This document shows, one piece after another, positions 19,208 to 27,469 of a DNA stretch of 64,000 nucleotides (position 1 is its first letter; each line of letters opens with the position of its first letter). The notes under the pieces were generated by a model. It had not been told where the DNA came from. It saw nothing but the letters and a program-made list of their open reading frames with translations, and searched no databases. This DNA comes from Bacteroidota bacterium (GTDB lineage: Bacteria > Bacteroidota > Ignavibacteria > UBA10030): NCBI GenBank assembly GCA_026416125.1, contig JAOAFT010000012.1, forward strand, positions 1 to 64,000. Direction: 5' to 3'. A program made the position numbers and the translations under genes.

Positions 19208-20041
19208 ATGGAAAAAAAAGCATATCATCAAATGTATGACTTTATTGGTAAAACAGCTGTTATTACGGGTGGAGCTGGAGTGTTGTGTGGTGAAATGGCT
19301 TACGCACTTGCTGAATGCGGTGCTAATGTTGCTATTCTCGATAAAGACCCTTCTCTTGCAAAGCGCGTTCTTGAACGTATTGAGAGTACAAAAGGTAAAG
19401 CAATTGCTGTTTATGTGGATGTACTCAAACGAGATGTTATCGAGAAAGCAGCAGATGAAGTACTAAAAGCGTTCGGGAGAGTTGATATTCTCATTAATGG
19501 AGCTGGAGGGAACAGTCCCAAAGCAACAACGAATCCTGAACAATCGTTCTTTGATTTACCAGAAGAAGGGTTTCGTTTTGTTTCGGATTTAAACCTTCTT
19601 GGTACAATTCTTCCAACGCAGGTGTTCGGGAAAGTAATGGTTCAACAAAAGGAAGGTGTTATCCTCAATATCTCCTCCATGAATGCATTTCGTCCATTAA
19701 CGCGTATCCCCGCATATTCTGCAGCAAAAGCTGCTGTCAGTAATTTTACTCAGTGGCTTGCTGTACACGTTGCGCAAGAATATTCACCTACTATTCGTGT
19801 CAATGCAATTGCACCAGGATTTTTCTTAACAGAGCAAAATAGATTCTTACTAACAGACAAAGAAACAGGGCAACTAACACCTCGTGGTAAAAAAATCCTC
19901 GACCATACACCAATGGGACGTTTCGGTGACCCCGAAGACTTACTCGGTGCGATGTTATGGCTTTGCTCACCAGCTTCGAAATTTGTCACAGGTATAGTTT
20001 TGCCGATCGATGGAGGATTCTCAGCCTATTCGGGTGTATAG
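19208..20041 (+). CDS. uxuB: D-mannonate oxidoreductase / fructuronate reductase, SDR type
   Basis: This short-chain dehydrogenase of 277 residues closely resembles the Bacillus YjmF/UxuB type that reduces D-fructuronate to D-mannonate with NAD(P)H. It has the cofactor motif TGGAGVLCG, the NGAGG loop, catalytic Ser in NISSMNAF and the YSAAK Tyr/Lys pair, and ends in the characteristic LPIDGGFSAYSGV. KduD is a related alternative, but the middle (FFDLPEEGFRFV, LLGTILPTQVFGK) fits UxuB better. I start at ATG 19208, seven bases after AAGGAG; an in-frame GTG at 19202 overlaps the ribosome site. UxuA, which would use the product mannonate, is absent from the window. Confidence 0.85.
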   Translation: MEKKAYHQMYDFIGKTAVITGGAGVLCGEMAYALAECGANVAILDKDPSLAKRVLERIESTKGKAIAVYVDVLKRDVIEKAADEVLKAFGRVDILINGAGGNSPKATTNPEQSFFDLPEEGFRFVSDLNLLGTILPTQVFGKVMVQQKEGVILNISSMNAFRPLTRIPAYSAAKAAVSNFTQWLAVHVAQEYSPTIRVNAIAPGFFLTEQNRFLLTDKETGQLTPRGKKILDHTPMGRFGDPEDLLGAMLWLCSPASKFVTGIVLPIDGGFSAYSGV

Positions 20042-20049
20042 CGTGTTGT

Positions 20050-21204
20050 ATGCCAATAATCGTTGTCAATAAACATACACCAGCAGTTGTTGAAGCGTTC
20101 GCACATATCGGTACAGTGATTCCTCTAGATACATTAGAAGTAACACCCGACGCTGTTCGAAACGCTGATGCTCTCATTGTTCGTTCGGAAACGAAGGTAG
20201 ATGCCCATCTTCTTGAAGGAAGTTCTGTACGATTCGTCGGAACTGTTACCATCGGTACAGATCATGTTGATGAAGCATACTTGGCATCACGTGGTATTAC
20301 CTTTGTCAGTGCACCAGGGAGTAACTCAAATTCCGTTGCTGAGTATGTTGCTGCTGCGCTTCTTACTTGGTCAGCGAGGACTGGTGAGCCATTGGAAAAT
20401 AAAATACTCGGGATCGTTGGAGTTGGCAATGTTGGAAGCAAAGTAGCTCGTGTTGGTCACACACTTGGGATGACTGTCATCCTCAACGATCCCCCTCTTG
20501 CACGAGCAACAGGCGACACGAAATATCGGCCTATTGAGGAACTATACGATGCTGATTTCATTACTCTCCACGTTCCGTTAACAAAAGATGGTCCTGATGC
20601 TACGTATCACCTTTTCGCAAAAGAAAAGCTCTTAGCAATGAAGAAGGGTGCAGTACTCATCAATACTTCACGTGGTCCTGTTGTTGACACAAATGCTCTT
20701 ATCGAAGTGTTGCGCAATGGGCATCTATCCACAGCAATTCTTGATGTGTGGGAAGGCGAACCAGTTATTAATACAGAGTTACTCAGGGCTGTAATGATTG
20801 GGACACCTCACATTGCAGGATATTCACTCGATGGGAAACTTAATGCATGTCGCATGGTGTATGAAGCTGCATGTAAATTTTTCAACGTTCAACCTCAATG
20901 GTCGATCGATAGTTCGATGCCAGAAGAAGATGCAAGAATTCAAATTCCGCACACAGTAGTAGATCGGCATGCGATTGTCCGTGCAGCAGTCAAGCAAGGT
21001 TACGATATCGAACTTGATGATACATTACTTCGTAAAGTGCTTACAATGGAGGTATCACTCCAGAAAGCCTATTTTATGAAATTGCGTGCAGAATATAGGA
21101 TTCGACGTGAATTTTTTAATCGATGTGTGGTACTTCACGAGTCACAACGAAGTGCACGTCCGATTCTTGAAGGATTAGGATTTCGTGTTGTTCAAGGTGA
21201 GTAA
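20050..21204 (+). CDS. pdxB: Erythronate-4-phosphate dehydrogenase
   Basis: PdxB oxidises 4-phosphoerythronate in the DXP-dependent pyridoxal phosphate pathway. The 384-residue D-2-hydroxyacid dehydrogenase matches the E. coli enzyme through long stretches: RSETKVDAHLL, TVTIGTDHVDEAYL, the Rossmann motif GIVGVGNVGSKVA, NTSRGPVVD, ILDVWEGEP and GTPHIAGYSLDGK. A PdxB-type C-terminal region follows (about 290-384). ATG 20050 is eight bases after uxuB; upstream in-frame codons lie inside uxuB. A vitamin B6 gene inside a uronate cluster is unexpected. The adjacent transketolase makes erythrose-4-phosphate, its indirect precursor. Confidence 0.92.
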   Translation: MPIIVVNKHTPAVVEAFAHIGTVIPLDTLEVTPDAVRNADALIVRSETKVDAHLLEGSSVRFVGTVTIGTDHVDEAYLASRGITFVSAPGSNSNSVAEYVAAALLTWSARTGEPLENKILGIVGVGNVGSKVARVGHTLGMTVILNDPPLARATGDTKYRPIEELYDADFITLHVPLTKDGPDATYHLFAKEKLLAMKKGAVLINTSRGPVVDTNALIEVLRNGHLSTAILDVWEGEPVINTELLRAVMIGTPHIAGYSLDGKLNACRMVYEAACKFFNVQPQWSIDSSMPEEDARIQIPHTVVDRHAIVRAAVKQGYDIELDDTLLRKVLTMEVSLQKAYFMKLRAEYRIRREFFNRCVVLHESQRSARPILEGLGFRVVQGE

Positions 21205-21278
21205 TTCTTCTCAAAAAGTTTTGTATATTTAAGTGGCTGAAGTAATTGTTAACCCATCATTTGTGAAAGGATAGAGAC

Positions 21279-22364
21279 GTGAGCTTACAGATTAAACAAG
21301 CAACGAGTACTTGTTTTGATCTTATTTCGTTAGGGGAATGCATGATTCGCTTGAGCCCACCGGGCCACCAACGTATTGAATTCGCTCCATATCTTGAAGT
21401 TTGGTGTGGTGGTGGTGAGTACAATGTAGCATATGCTCTTGCGCGGTTAGGTTTGCGTACAGGGTGGGTTGGTGGATTAAATGACTCCCCCATGGGGGCT
21501 ATTGTGAGAAACCATGCTCGTGCAGTTGGTGTGAACGTTGACTTTGCTATTACACGGAAGTACGACGGCATGGGACGAAAAGATCGTATTGGATTGAACT
21601 TTACGGAAGTTGGATTTGGTCCACGGGCATCAGTAACTCTATACGATCGCGCATACTCTGCAACAGCAGGAATTCAACCCGGTGAAGTCGATTGGAAGAA
21701 ACTCTTCCAAGAAAAAGGTGTACGATGGTTCCACACCGGTGGAATTTTTTCAGCGCTATCGGAATCAACTAGGCTTGTTGTTGCCGAAGCAATTAAAGCT
21801 GCCCATGAAGCGGGAACAATCGTTTCATACGATCTCAATTTCCGTTCAAAGTTATGGTCAAGCAAAGAGGCAATTGAGACAACACGCCCACTTGTCCCCT
21901 ACATTGATTGTCTTATCGGCAATGAGGAGGATTTCCAAAAAGTGCTTGGGTATGAGGTCGAAGGAGTTGATGTCGAAAAAGGCGAACTTGATACTACTGC
22001 CTTTAAAACGATGGTCGAGAAAGTTGTAAAGGATTTTCCGAACGTCAAAGTTGTTGGTACAACACTCCGCGGAGTAAAATCAGCTGGCATTAATGATTGG
22101 TCGGCAATTATGTGGGCAGAAGGTGCTTTCTATGATGGCCCACAAATGTCAGGTTTAGAAATTGAAGATCGCGTTGGGGGTGGTGATGGATTTGCATCGG
22201 GATTCATTTATGGATTCCTCACTGGGAAATCACCGCAAGAGTGTGTCAACCTTGGTGTTGCTCATGGGGCACTCTTGATGACAACGCGCGGCGATACAAG
22301 TATGATTACACTTGATGAATTGCTCCACGTTGCGAAAGGTGGTAGTGCACGAATAAAACGTTAA
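21279..22364 (+). CDS. PfkB-family sugar kinase, probable 2-keto-3-deoxygluconate kinase
   Basis: This 361-residue ribokinase/PfkB protein probably phosphorylates KDG to KDPG, feeding the fused KdgA. It has SLGECMIRLSPPG at the first strand, the glycine-rich CGGGEYNVAYALARLG, and SYDLNFRSKLWS, the DxNxRxKLW text typical of KDG kinases. The anion-hole motif DRVGGGDGFASGF carries catalytic base Asp303. It uses GTG 21279, seven bases after AAAGGA. There is a 74-bp gap after pdxB with a TATATT hexamer near 21226, so a local promoter is possible. The next gene is a clear paralogue; which of the two is the main KDG kinase cannot be told from sequence. Confidence 0.8.
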   Translation: MSLQIKQATSTCFDLISLGECMIRLSPPGHQRIEFAPYLEVWCGGGEYNVAYALARLGLRTGWVGGLNDSPMGAIVRNHARAVGVNVDFAITRKYDGMGRKDRIGLNFTEVGFGPRASVTLYDRAYSATAGIQPGEVDWKKLFQEKGVRWFHTGGIFSALSESTRLVVAEAIKAAHEAGTIVSYDLNFRSKLWSSKEAIETTRPLVPYIDCLIGNEEDFQKVLGYEVEGVDVEKGELDTTAFKTMVEKVVKDFPNVKVVGTTLRGVKSAGINDWSAIMWAEGAFYDGPQMSGLEIEDRVGGGDGFASGFIYGFLTGKSPQECVNLGVAHGALLMTTRGDTSMITLDELLHVAKGGSARIKR

Positions 22365-22396
22365 TTATTCACATCACCTCTGTGGTGAAATAATAA
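22365..22396 (+). other. Intercistronic stem-loop between the two kinases
   Basis: TCACC (22374-22378) and GGTGA (22384-22388) pair across a five-base loop. Outer arms TTATT (22365-22369) and AATAA (22392-22396) can extend the stem with a small internal loop. No U-tract follows, so an mRNA-stabilising or processing hairpin is more likely than a terminator. Confidence 0.5.
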
Positions 22397-22414
22397 GTTA
22401 AGAAAGGAGTACGT

Positions 22415-23497
22415 ATGAGTACAGGGTTATCTATACCAACAAAGGGAACTTTCGATTTAATTTCGCTGGGCGCACTTGTTCACCGTTTAGATCCTGGGAT
22501 CGTTCCATTTCGGAAAGCAACAGAGTGTAAAATACACGTGAGTGGCGGAGAGTTCAATGTTGCTGCCAACCTTGCAGATTGCTTCGGGATGAATACAGGG
22601 ATTGTCACAGCAATGGTTGACTATCCCATCGGTGATCTCATAGCTGAACGCGTACGAGCAATGGGAGTAAAGGCATTTTATAAACGCTTCAAGCATAATG
22701 GTGTAAATGGGCCGAACATGGCAACGGTCTACAGTGATCGTGGTTATGGTGTTCGTCCTCCTGTTGTGTTTTACAATCGTTCAAATGAAGCAGGTGCACT
22801 CTTAAAACCAGGTGATTTCAATTGGGATGAAATATTCGGTCACGGTGTTCGCTGGTTCCATAGTGGAGGCATCTTTGCGTCTCTTTCAGAAACTACGGGT
22901 CAACTCATCATCGAAGCGATGAAAGCAGCGAAGAAGCATGGGGTTGTAACAAGTTTCGATTTGAACTATCGGGCAAAATTGTGGAGTATCTGGGGAGGAG
23001 AGCAGAAAGCAGCAGAAGTTATTGCGAAGATTGTTGAGCATGTTGACGTGCTTGTTGGGAATGAAGAGGATTTACAGAAAGGACTCGGAATCCCCGGTGT
23101 TGATGTAGAAAAAACATCGGAACTAGACCCGGCAGTCTTCTTCAAAATGATAGACACGGTTGTTAAGAAGTTCCCCAACGTAAAGATTGTTGCTACAACG
23201 CTCCGTGAAGTTCTTTCAACTAATAGACATCGGTGGGGCGCTGTCGCATGGATCAATGGTCAAACGTACTTATCACCTCAATGTGACCTTGATGTGTACG
23301 ATCGAGTTGGAGGTGGCGACGGGTTTGCAGCCGGGTTCTTTTACGGATTGTTAACAGACGAATCCCCTGAAGAAGCTGTGAAACTTGGTTGGGCCCATGG
23401 TGCATTGTTGACAACAACACCCGGTGATACAACGATGGTTACTGTTGATCAAGTTCGGGCTTTTGCAAAAGGAGGGTCTGCGCGTATTCAACGGTAA
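22415..23497 (+). CDS. PfkB-family sugar kinase, paralogue of the preceding gene
   Basis: This 360-residue protein aligns with the previous kinase end to end: SGGEFNVAANLADCFG, VRWFHSGGIFASLSETTG, SFDLNYRAKLWS, VGNEEDLQKGLG, DRVGGGDGFAAGF with Asp302 as catalytic base, and a GGSARIQR C-terminus. It differs at the first strand, where SLGE is replaced by SLGALVHRLDPG, and in the substrate lid around residues 85-125, so it may use another sugar acid. Candidates are KDG, gluconate or another hexonate; the last two are inference from the neighbouring LarA-family gene and gnd. AAAGGAG precedes ATG 22415, and a terminator follows. Confidence 0.78.
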   Translation: MSTGLSIPTKGTFDLISLGALVHRLDPGIVPFRKATECKIHVSGGEFNVAANLADCFGMNTGIVTAMVDYPIGDLIAERVRAMGVKAFYKRFKHNGVNGPNMATVYSDRGYGVRPPVVFYNRSNEAGALLKPGDFNWDEIFGHGVRWFHSGGIFASLSETTGQLIIEAMKAAKKHGVVTSFDLNYRAKLWSIWGGEQKAAEVIAKIVEHVDVLVGNEEDLQKGLGIPGVDVEKTSELDPAVFFKMIDTVVKKFPNVKIVATTLREVLSTNRHRWGAVAWINGQTYLSPQCDLDVYDRVGGGDGFAAGFFYGLLTDESPEEAVKLGWAHGALLTTTPGDTTMVTVDQVRAFAKGGSARIQR

Positions 23498-23507
23498 AAA
23501 TAGTGTA

Positions 23508-23545
23508 GCAGGATGCCACCATTTTGGTGGCATCCTGCTTTTATA
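23508..23545 (+). terminator. Rho-independent terminator after the second kinase gene
   Basis: GCAGGATGCCACC (23508-23520) and GGTGGCATCCTGC (23526-23538) form a perfect 13-bp stem with a five-base loop, followed by TTTTATACTT. It should end most transcripts from the uxaE-to-kinase unit, which makes larA-gnd a separate or read-through unit. Confidence 0.92.
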
Positions 23546-23589
23546 CTTGAGGGGAATTCCCTCTCTGCGAACAATAAAAGGATTCGACT

Positions 23590-24861
23590 ATGGTACTCTA
23601 TGCACGTGGTTCAGAAACAGAAGTGCTAACAGAAGATGATTTGCGAGCTGGGCTCTTTCAGGCGCTCGATGTAATTGGTGGTACAAAAGTGTTGGCAATA
23701 CCACCAGATTTTACTCGGTTCCATTCCCACGCTGGTGTGCTAACGCGCTTAGCATGGGAATATTATGGAGATCGTTTAACAGATATCCTTCCCGCACTAG
23801 GTACCCATGCTCCAATGACAGAAAAAGAGCTTGTGACAATGTTTGGTTCAACTCCTCTCTCGCTTTTCCGTGTCCATGACTGGAGGAACGATGTTGTTAC
23901 ACTTGGTGAAGTGCCACAAGAGTTTATTGAAGAACAATCTGAAGGAAAACTTCACTACAGTTGGAAAGCACAAGTAAACAAGCTTTTGAAATATGGTGGT
24001 TTTGATGTTATTCTTAGTATTGGCCAAGTTGTGCCCCATGAAGTTATCGGAATGGCGAATTACAACAAAAACATTTTCGTTGGTACTGGTGGTCCGGAAG
24101 GAATTAATAAAAGTCACTTCTTGGGCGCTGTCTACGGTATGGAGCGTATTATGGGGCGAGCTGATAATCCTGTTCGGCGTGTATACAACTATGCATCGGA
24201 CCACTTTGGAGACCAACTACCCCCAATTTATTACGTATTAACTGTTGTATCCCGCGGTGATGATGGACAGTTGAAAGTACGAGGACTATATATTGGAAAT
24301 GACATCGAATGTTTCTATCGAGCTGCAGAGTTATCGCTCAAAGTTAACTTCCTGATGCTTGAGCAACCTCTCAAGAAAGTAGTTGTATATCTTGATCCAT
24401 CGGAGTTTAAAAGTACATGGCTTGGAAACAAGAGTATCTACCGCACGCGCATGGCAATAGCCGATGACGGAGAGCTCATTGTGTTAGCACCAGGCCTCAA
24501 AGAATTTGGTGAAGATAAGCAAATTGACTCTCTTATACGAAAATATGGTTACGTGGGAACACGTCGTGTACTCCAGCTCGTCGACGAAAATGAGGATTTA
24601 CGTCAAAATCTAGGAGCAGCGGCTCATCTTATTCATGGTTCGTCAGAAGGTCGATTTAAAATCACGTACTGTCCTGGTCACTTAACAAAGGAGGAAATTG
24701 AAGGTGTAAACTTCCAATATGCCGATCTCGAAACAATTATGAAACGGTACAATCCAGAAAAACTCAGTGATGGTTTTAATGTATTGCCAAGTGGTGAAGA
24801 GATATTTTACATTTCAAATCCTGCACTGGGATTGTGGGCATATCGTGAACGATTTCACTAA
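23590..24861 (+). CDS. LarA-superfamily nickel-pincer racemase/epimerase
   Basis: LarA-type enzymes racemise or epimerise alpha-hydroxyacids using a nickel-pincer nucleotide bound to a lysine. This 423-residue protein keeps the expected residues: Arg43 in PPDFTRF, His73 in GTHAPMT, His150 in VVPH, Lys160 in NYNK and His176 in NKSHF. The spacings 150-160 and 160-176 equal those of Lactobacillus LarA (His174, Lys184, His200). The superfamily, as I recall it, includes gluconate 2-epimerases (GntE) besides lactate and malate racemases. The position between uronate genes and gnd favours a sugar-acid substrate such as gluconate/mannonate; this is inference. Cofactor genes larB, larC and larE are not in the window. 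Confidence 0.85.
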   Translation: MVLYARGSETEVLTEDDLRAGLFQALDVIGGTKVLAIPPDFTRFHSHAGVLTRLAWEYYGDRLTDILPALGTHAPMTEKELVTMFGSTPLSLFRVHDWRNDVVTLGEVPQEFIEEQSEGKLHYSWKAQVNKLLKYGGFDVILSIGQVVPHEVIGMANYNKNIFVGTGGPEGINKSHFLGAVYGMERIMGRADNPVRRVYNYASDHFGDQLPPIYYVLTVVSRGDDGQLKVRGLYIGNDIECFYRAAELSLKVNFLMLEQPLKKVVVYLDPSEFKSTWLGNKSIYRTRMAIADDGELIVLAPGLKEFGEDKQIDSLIRKYGYVGTRRVLQLVDENEDLRQNLGAAAHLIHGSSEGRFKITYCPGHLTKEEIEGVNFQYADLETIMKRYNPEKLSDGFNVLPSGEEIFYISNPALGLWAYRERFH

Positions 24862-24940
24862 AGAGAATTTGTTTACTGGGAAGGATGTAATCAGATGGCT
24901 GATTTGAAAAACAACATATAACCTTTGAACGAGGATTTGG

Positions 24941-24958
24941 TATTGTTTAAGAACAATA
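24941..24958. promoter_or_regulatory. Perfect 7-bp-arm inverted repeat upstream of gnd
   Basis: TATTGTT (24941-24947), TAAG, AACAATA (24952-24958) lies 34 bases before the gnd start. It could be an operator. A weak TTGAAC/TAAGAA promoter-like pair overlaps it. The rest of the 131-bp gap after the LarA-family gene shows no gene. Confidence 0.35.
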
Positions 24959-24992
24959 AATAATAACAATTTAGTATAAGGAAGGGTAATCT

Positions 24993-26450
24993 ATGGAAAA
25001 CAAAGCTGATATTGGATTAATAGGACTTGCAGTGATGGGTGAAAATTTGGTTCTCAATATGGAGAGCCACGGATTTACTGTTGCTGTTTACAACCGCACT
25101 GTCGAGAAGGTCGATAACTTCCTCGCTGGCCGTGCAAAAGGGAAAAACATCCTTGGTGCACATTCGCTTGAAGAGTTAGTAAAGTTACTGAAGAAACCAC
25201 GGCGTGTCATGTTAATGGTGAAAGCTGGAAAAGCTGTGGATGACTTTATTGAAATGTTAATCCCTTTACTAGAGACTGGTGATATTATCATCGATGGCGG
25301 TAATTCACATTTCCCTGATTCCATTCGTCGTACAAAGTACCTTGAAAGTAAAGGGTTCCTCTTTATCGGAACTGGTGTTTCGGGGGGGGAAGAAGGCGCT
25401 CTCCGTGGACCCTCAATCATGCCTGGTGGCTCACCTGCAGCGTGGCCTCATGTGAAACCGATTTTCCAAGCAATTGCTGCTAAAGTTGATGACGGTACAC
25501 CATGTTGCGACTGGGTTGGATCAGATGGTGCAGGGCATTTTGTAAAAATGGTCCACAATGGTATTGAATATGGGGATATGCAACTTATTTGCGAAGCGTA
25601 TCACATCATGAAAGATGTACTTGGCATGAGCAACAAGGAAATGCACGAAGTATTCGCTGAGTGGAACAAAGGTGAGTTAAATTCTTACTTAATCGAAATT
25701 ACAAGTAATATTCTCAACTATAGAGATGAAAACAAGAAATACGTTGTCGATTATATTCTTGATACTGCAGGACAGAAAGGGACGGGGAAATGGACAAGTA
25801 TAGCTGCACTTGATCTTGGTGTTCCAATGACAATGGTTTCTGAGGCTGTCTTTGCGCGGTGTTTATCTGCAATGAAAGATGAACGTGTCGTTGCATCAAA
25901 AATTTTGAAGGGGCCTACGAGGAAAAAGTTTGCTGGAAGTAAAAAGAAATTTATCGAAGATATCCGGAAAGCAGTGTATGCATCAAAAATTACCTCTTAT
26001 GCTCAAGGGTTCATGTTAATGAGAGAAGCTGCAAAGGAGTATACGTGGGATTTAAACTACGGTGGAATTGCGCTCCTTTGGAGGAATGGATGTATTATTC
26101 GGAGCGTTTTCCTTGGAAAAATAAAAGAAGCATTCGATCGAAACCCTCAGCTCAACAATCTACTCCTCGATCCATACTTCAAAAAAATTATGGCACAATG
26201 TCAGGAATCGTGGAGGAAGGTTGTTGCTACAGCAACACAACTTGGTATTCCAGTACCAGCAATGTCGTCATCACTTGTGTTTTACGACGGCTACCGGAGC
26301 AAACGACTTCCAGCGAACTTGTTACAAGCACAGCGTGACTATTTTGGTGCGCATCAGTACGAACGCATCGACAAGCCACGGGGTGAATTTTTCCATACGA
26401 ATTGGACTGGTAGAGGCGGAGAAACAGCATCTTCAACGTACGTTGTGTGA
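24993..26450 (+). CDS. gnd: 6-phosphogluconate dehydrogenase (decarboxylating)
   Basis: Gnd oxidatively decarboxylates 6-phosphogluconate to ribulose-5-phosphate and CO2, reducing NADP+. The 485-residue product is the long form. It has the dinucleotide motif [39 protein letters not shown], the catalytic Lys and His region [17 protein letters not shown], and the C-terminal signature [22 protein letters not shown]. It is the last gene of the cluster on this strand and is followed by a hairpin. No zwf or edd gene is seen nearby, so its 6-phosphogluconate must come from a distant locus or, as hypothesised here, from gluconate made within this cluster. Confidence 0.96.
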   Translation: MENKADIGLIGLAVMGENLVLNMESHGFTVAVYNRTVEKVDNFLAGRAKGKNILGAHSLEELVKLLKKPRRVMLMVKAGKAVDDFIEMLIPLLETGDIIIDGGNSHFPDSIRRTKYLESKGFLFIGTGVSGGEEGALRGPSIMPGGSPAAWPHVKPIFQAIAAKVDDGTPCCDWVGSDGAGHFVKMVHNGIEYGDMQLICEAYHIMKDVLGMSNKEMHEVFAEWNKGELNSYLIEITSNILNYRDENKKYVVDYILDTAGQKGTGKWTSIAALDLGVPMTMVSEAVFARCLSAMKDERVVASKILKGPTRKKFAGSKKKFIEDIRKAVYASKITSYAQGFMLMREAAKEYTWDLNYGGIALLWRNGCIIRSVFLGKIKEAFDRNPQLNNLLLDPYFKKIMAQCQESWRKVVATATQLGIPVPAMSSSLVFYDGYRSKRLPANLLQAQRDYFGAHQYERIDKPRGEFFHTNWTGRGGETASSTYVV

Positions 26451-26530
26451 TGTATATACTTGATTGATCAGTGCCTTGTCGAGCCACAACAAGTTCTGAA
26501 CGTCCCAATAGGGTGGTAATGTAACGCATG

Positions 26531-26558
26531 AAGGCTCAACCGTGGTGGTTGAGCCTTT
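26531..26558. terminator. Bidirectional hairpin between gnd and bshB1
   Basis: AAGGCTCAACC (26531-26541) and GGTTGAGCCTT (26547-26557) form a perfect 11-bp stem with loop GTGGT between convergent genes. The U-tract is short on both sides, so termination strength is uncertain. Confidence 0.75.
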
Positions 26559-26573
26559 ATGTTAATTAATAGT

Positions 26574-27302
26574 TTAACCGGGTATAATTTTCAGGTCAAA
26601 AAGATTCTCTACACCAAGTGAAAACGGCGATATAAATGGCTCGCCGTACTTTACTCCAATTTTCGCACCGTAGTATCGGCACCGTGTTTCAATGATTTCT
26701 AGAAAATCCGGACGGCTAAGTTTTGTTTCTGGTTCTTTATTCTGAGGGTTATAGAATTGCGATGCATACGACCGAACTGCTTCCATTTTGATTTCGAAGG
26801 TGTCAGTAATATCGACAATAAAACTTGGTTCGAATTCATACCATTGGAGAAACTCAAAGTAATGATGAGGTCTATGTCGTTTTTGTTCTTTACCGTTGTG
26901 TTTTGTTAAAAGTTTTGCTAGCCCACTGTAGTACCATGCCTCTTTACTAAGCTGGTTTGTATGAACGTGATCAGGATGACGTTCCACACCGTAGGGAATA
27001 ATGAGGAGCGATGGTCGGACTTCACGTATGAGTGTGACAAGTTTCTCAATATTCTTTTTTGATACTTCGACATTTCCGTCAGGGAGCATTAAATTATATC
27101 GATGAGCAACACCGAGTATTTCTGCTGCTTTAGAAGCTTCTTTCATTCTGATTTCTTTTGTTCCTCGTGTTCCAAGTTCCCCTTGTGTTAAATCGCAGAG
27201 CACGACATTGTATCCTTGTCGAACTAGTTTTGCTAGTGTTCCTCCACACCCTAATTCCAAATCATCAGGATGGGCACCAATTGCGAGTACATCAGCTTCC
27301 AT
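26574..27302 (-). CDS. bshB1: Bacillithiol biosynthesis deacetylase BshB1
   Basis: BshB1 deacetylates N-acetylglucosaminyl-malate in the synthesis of the low-molecular-weight thiol bacillithiol. The 242-residue LmbE-fold protein has the zinc motif AIGAHPDDLELGCGGTLAKL at its N-terminus, the GELGTRGT loop and RHPDHVHTNQL carrying the third zinc His. The C-terminal GEPFISPFSLGVENLFDL is typical of the BshB1 group rather than of general LmbE proteins. It stands alone on the minus strand. bshA and bshC are not in the window. Bacillithiol is known from Firmicutes, Deinococcus and the Bacteroidetes/Chlorobi group, consistent with the suggested host. Confidence 0.9.
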   Translation of the reverse strand: MEADVLAIGAHPDDLELGCGGTLAKLVRQGYNVVLCDLTQGELGTRGTKEIRMKEASKAAEILGVAHRYNLMLPDGNVEVSKKNIEKLVTLIREVRPSLLIIPYGVERHPDHVHTNQLSKEAWYYSGLAKLLTKHNGKEQKRHRPHHYFEFLQWYEFEPSFIVDITDTFEIKMEAVRSYASQFYNPQNKEPETKLSRPDFLEIIETRCRYYGAKIGVKYGEPFISPFSLGVENLFDLKIIPG

Positions 27303-27434
27303 ACAATTTCCTTTCTAATTTCTACGGTAGGATAATCATTCTTTTACATTGAGGCAAGTGATGATTATGTGGAATAGTTACAATGAATTCTACAATTTGT
27401 GATTAGGTAATGTGGTGTTTTTATTAGCATGTAC

Positions 27435-27463
27435 TTGACAAATTCTTTTTTATATACTATAAT
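27435..27463 (+). promoter_or_regulatory. Consensus sigma70-type promoter
   Basis: TTGACA (27435-27440) and TATAAT (27458-27463) are separated by exactly 17 bp, a perfect housekeeping promoter. The expected RNA start is near 27470. It lies in the 346-bp gap between bshB1 and phoB and points toward the short hairpin RNA below. Confidence 0.85.
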
Positions 27464-27469
27464 TATGTA

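Noticed and set aside
19208-20041. Reading the SDR gene as KduD to pair with KduI
   Set aside because: The central text and the DGGFSAYSGV end fit the YjmF/UxuB type better than KduD. KduD activity cannot be fully excluded.
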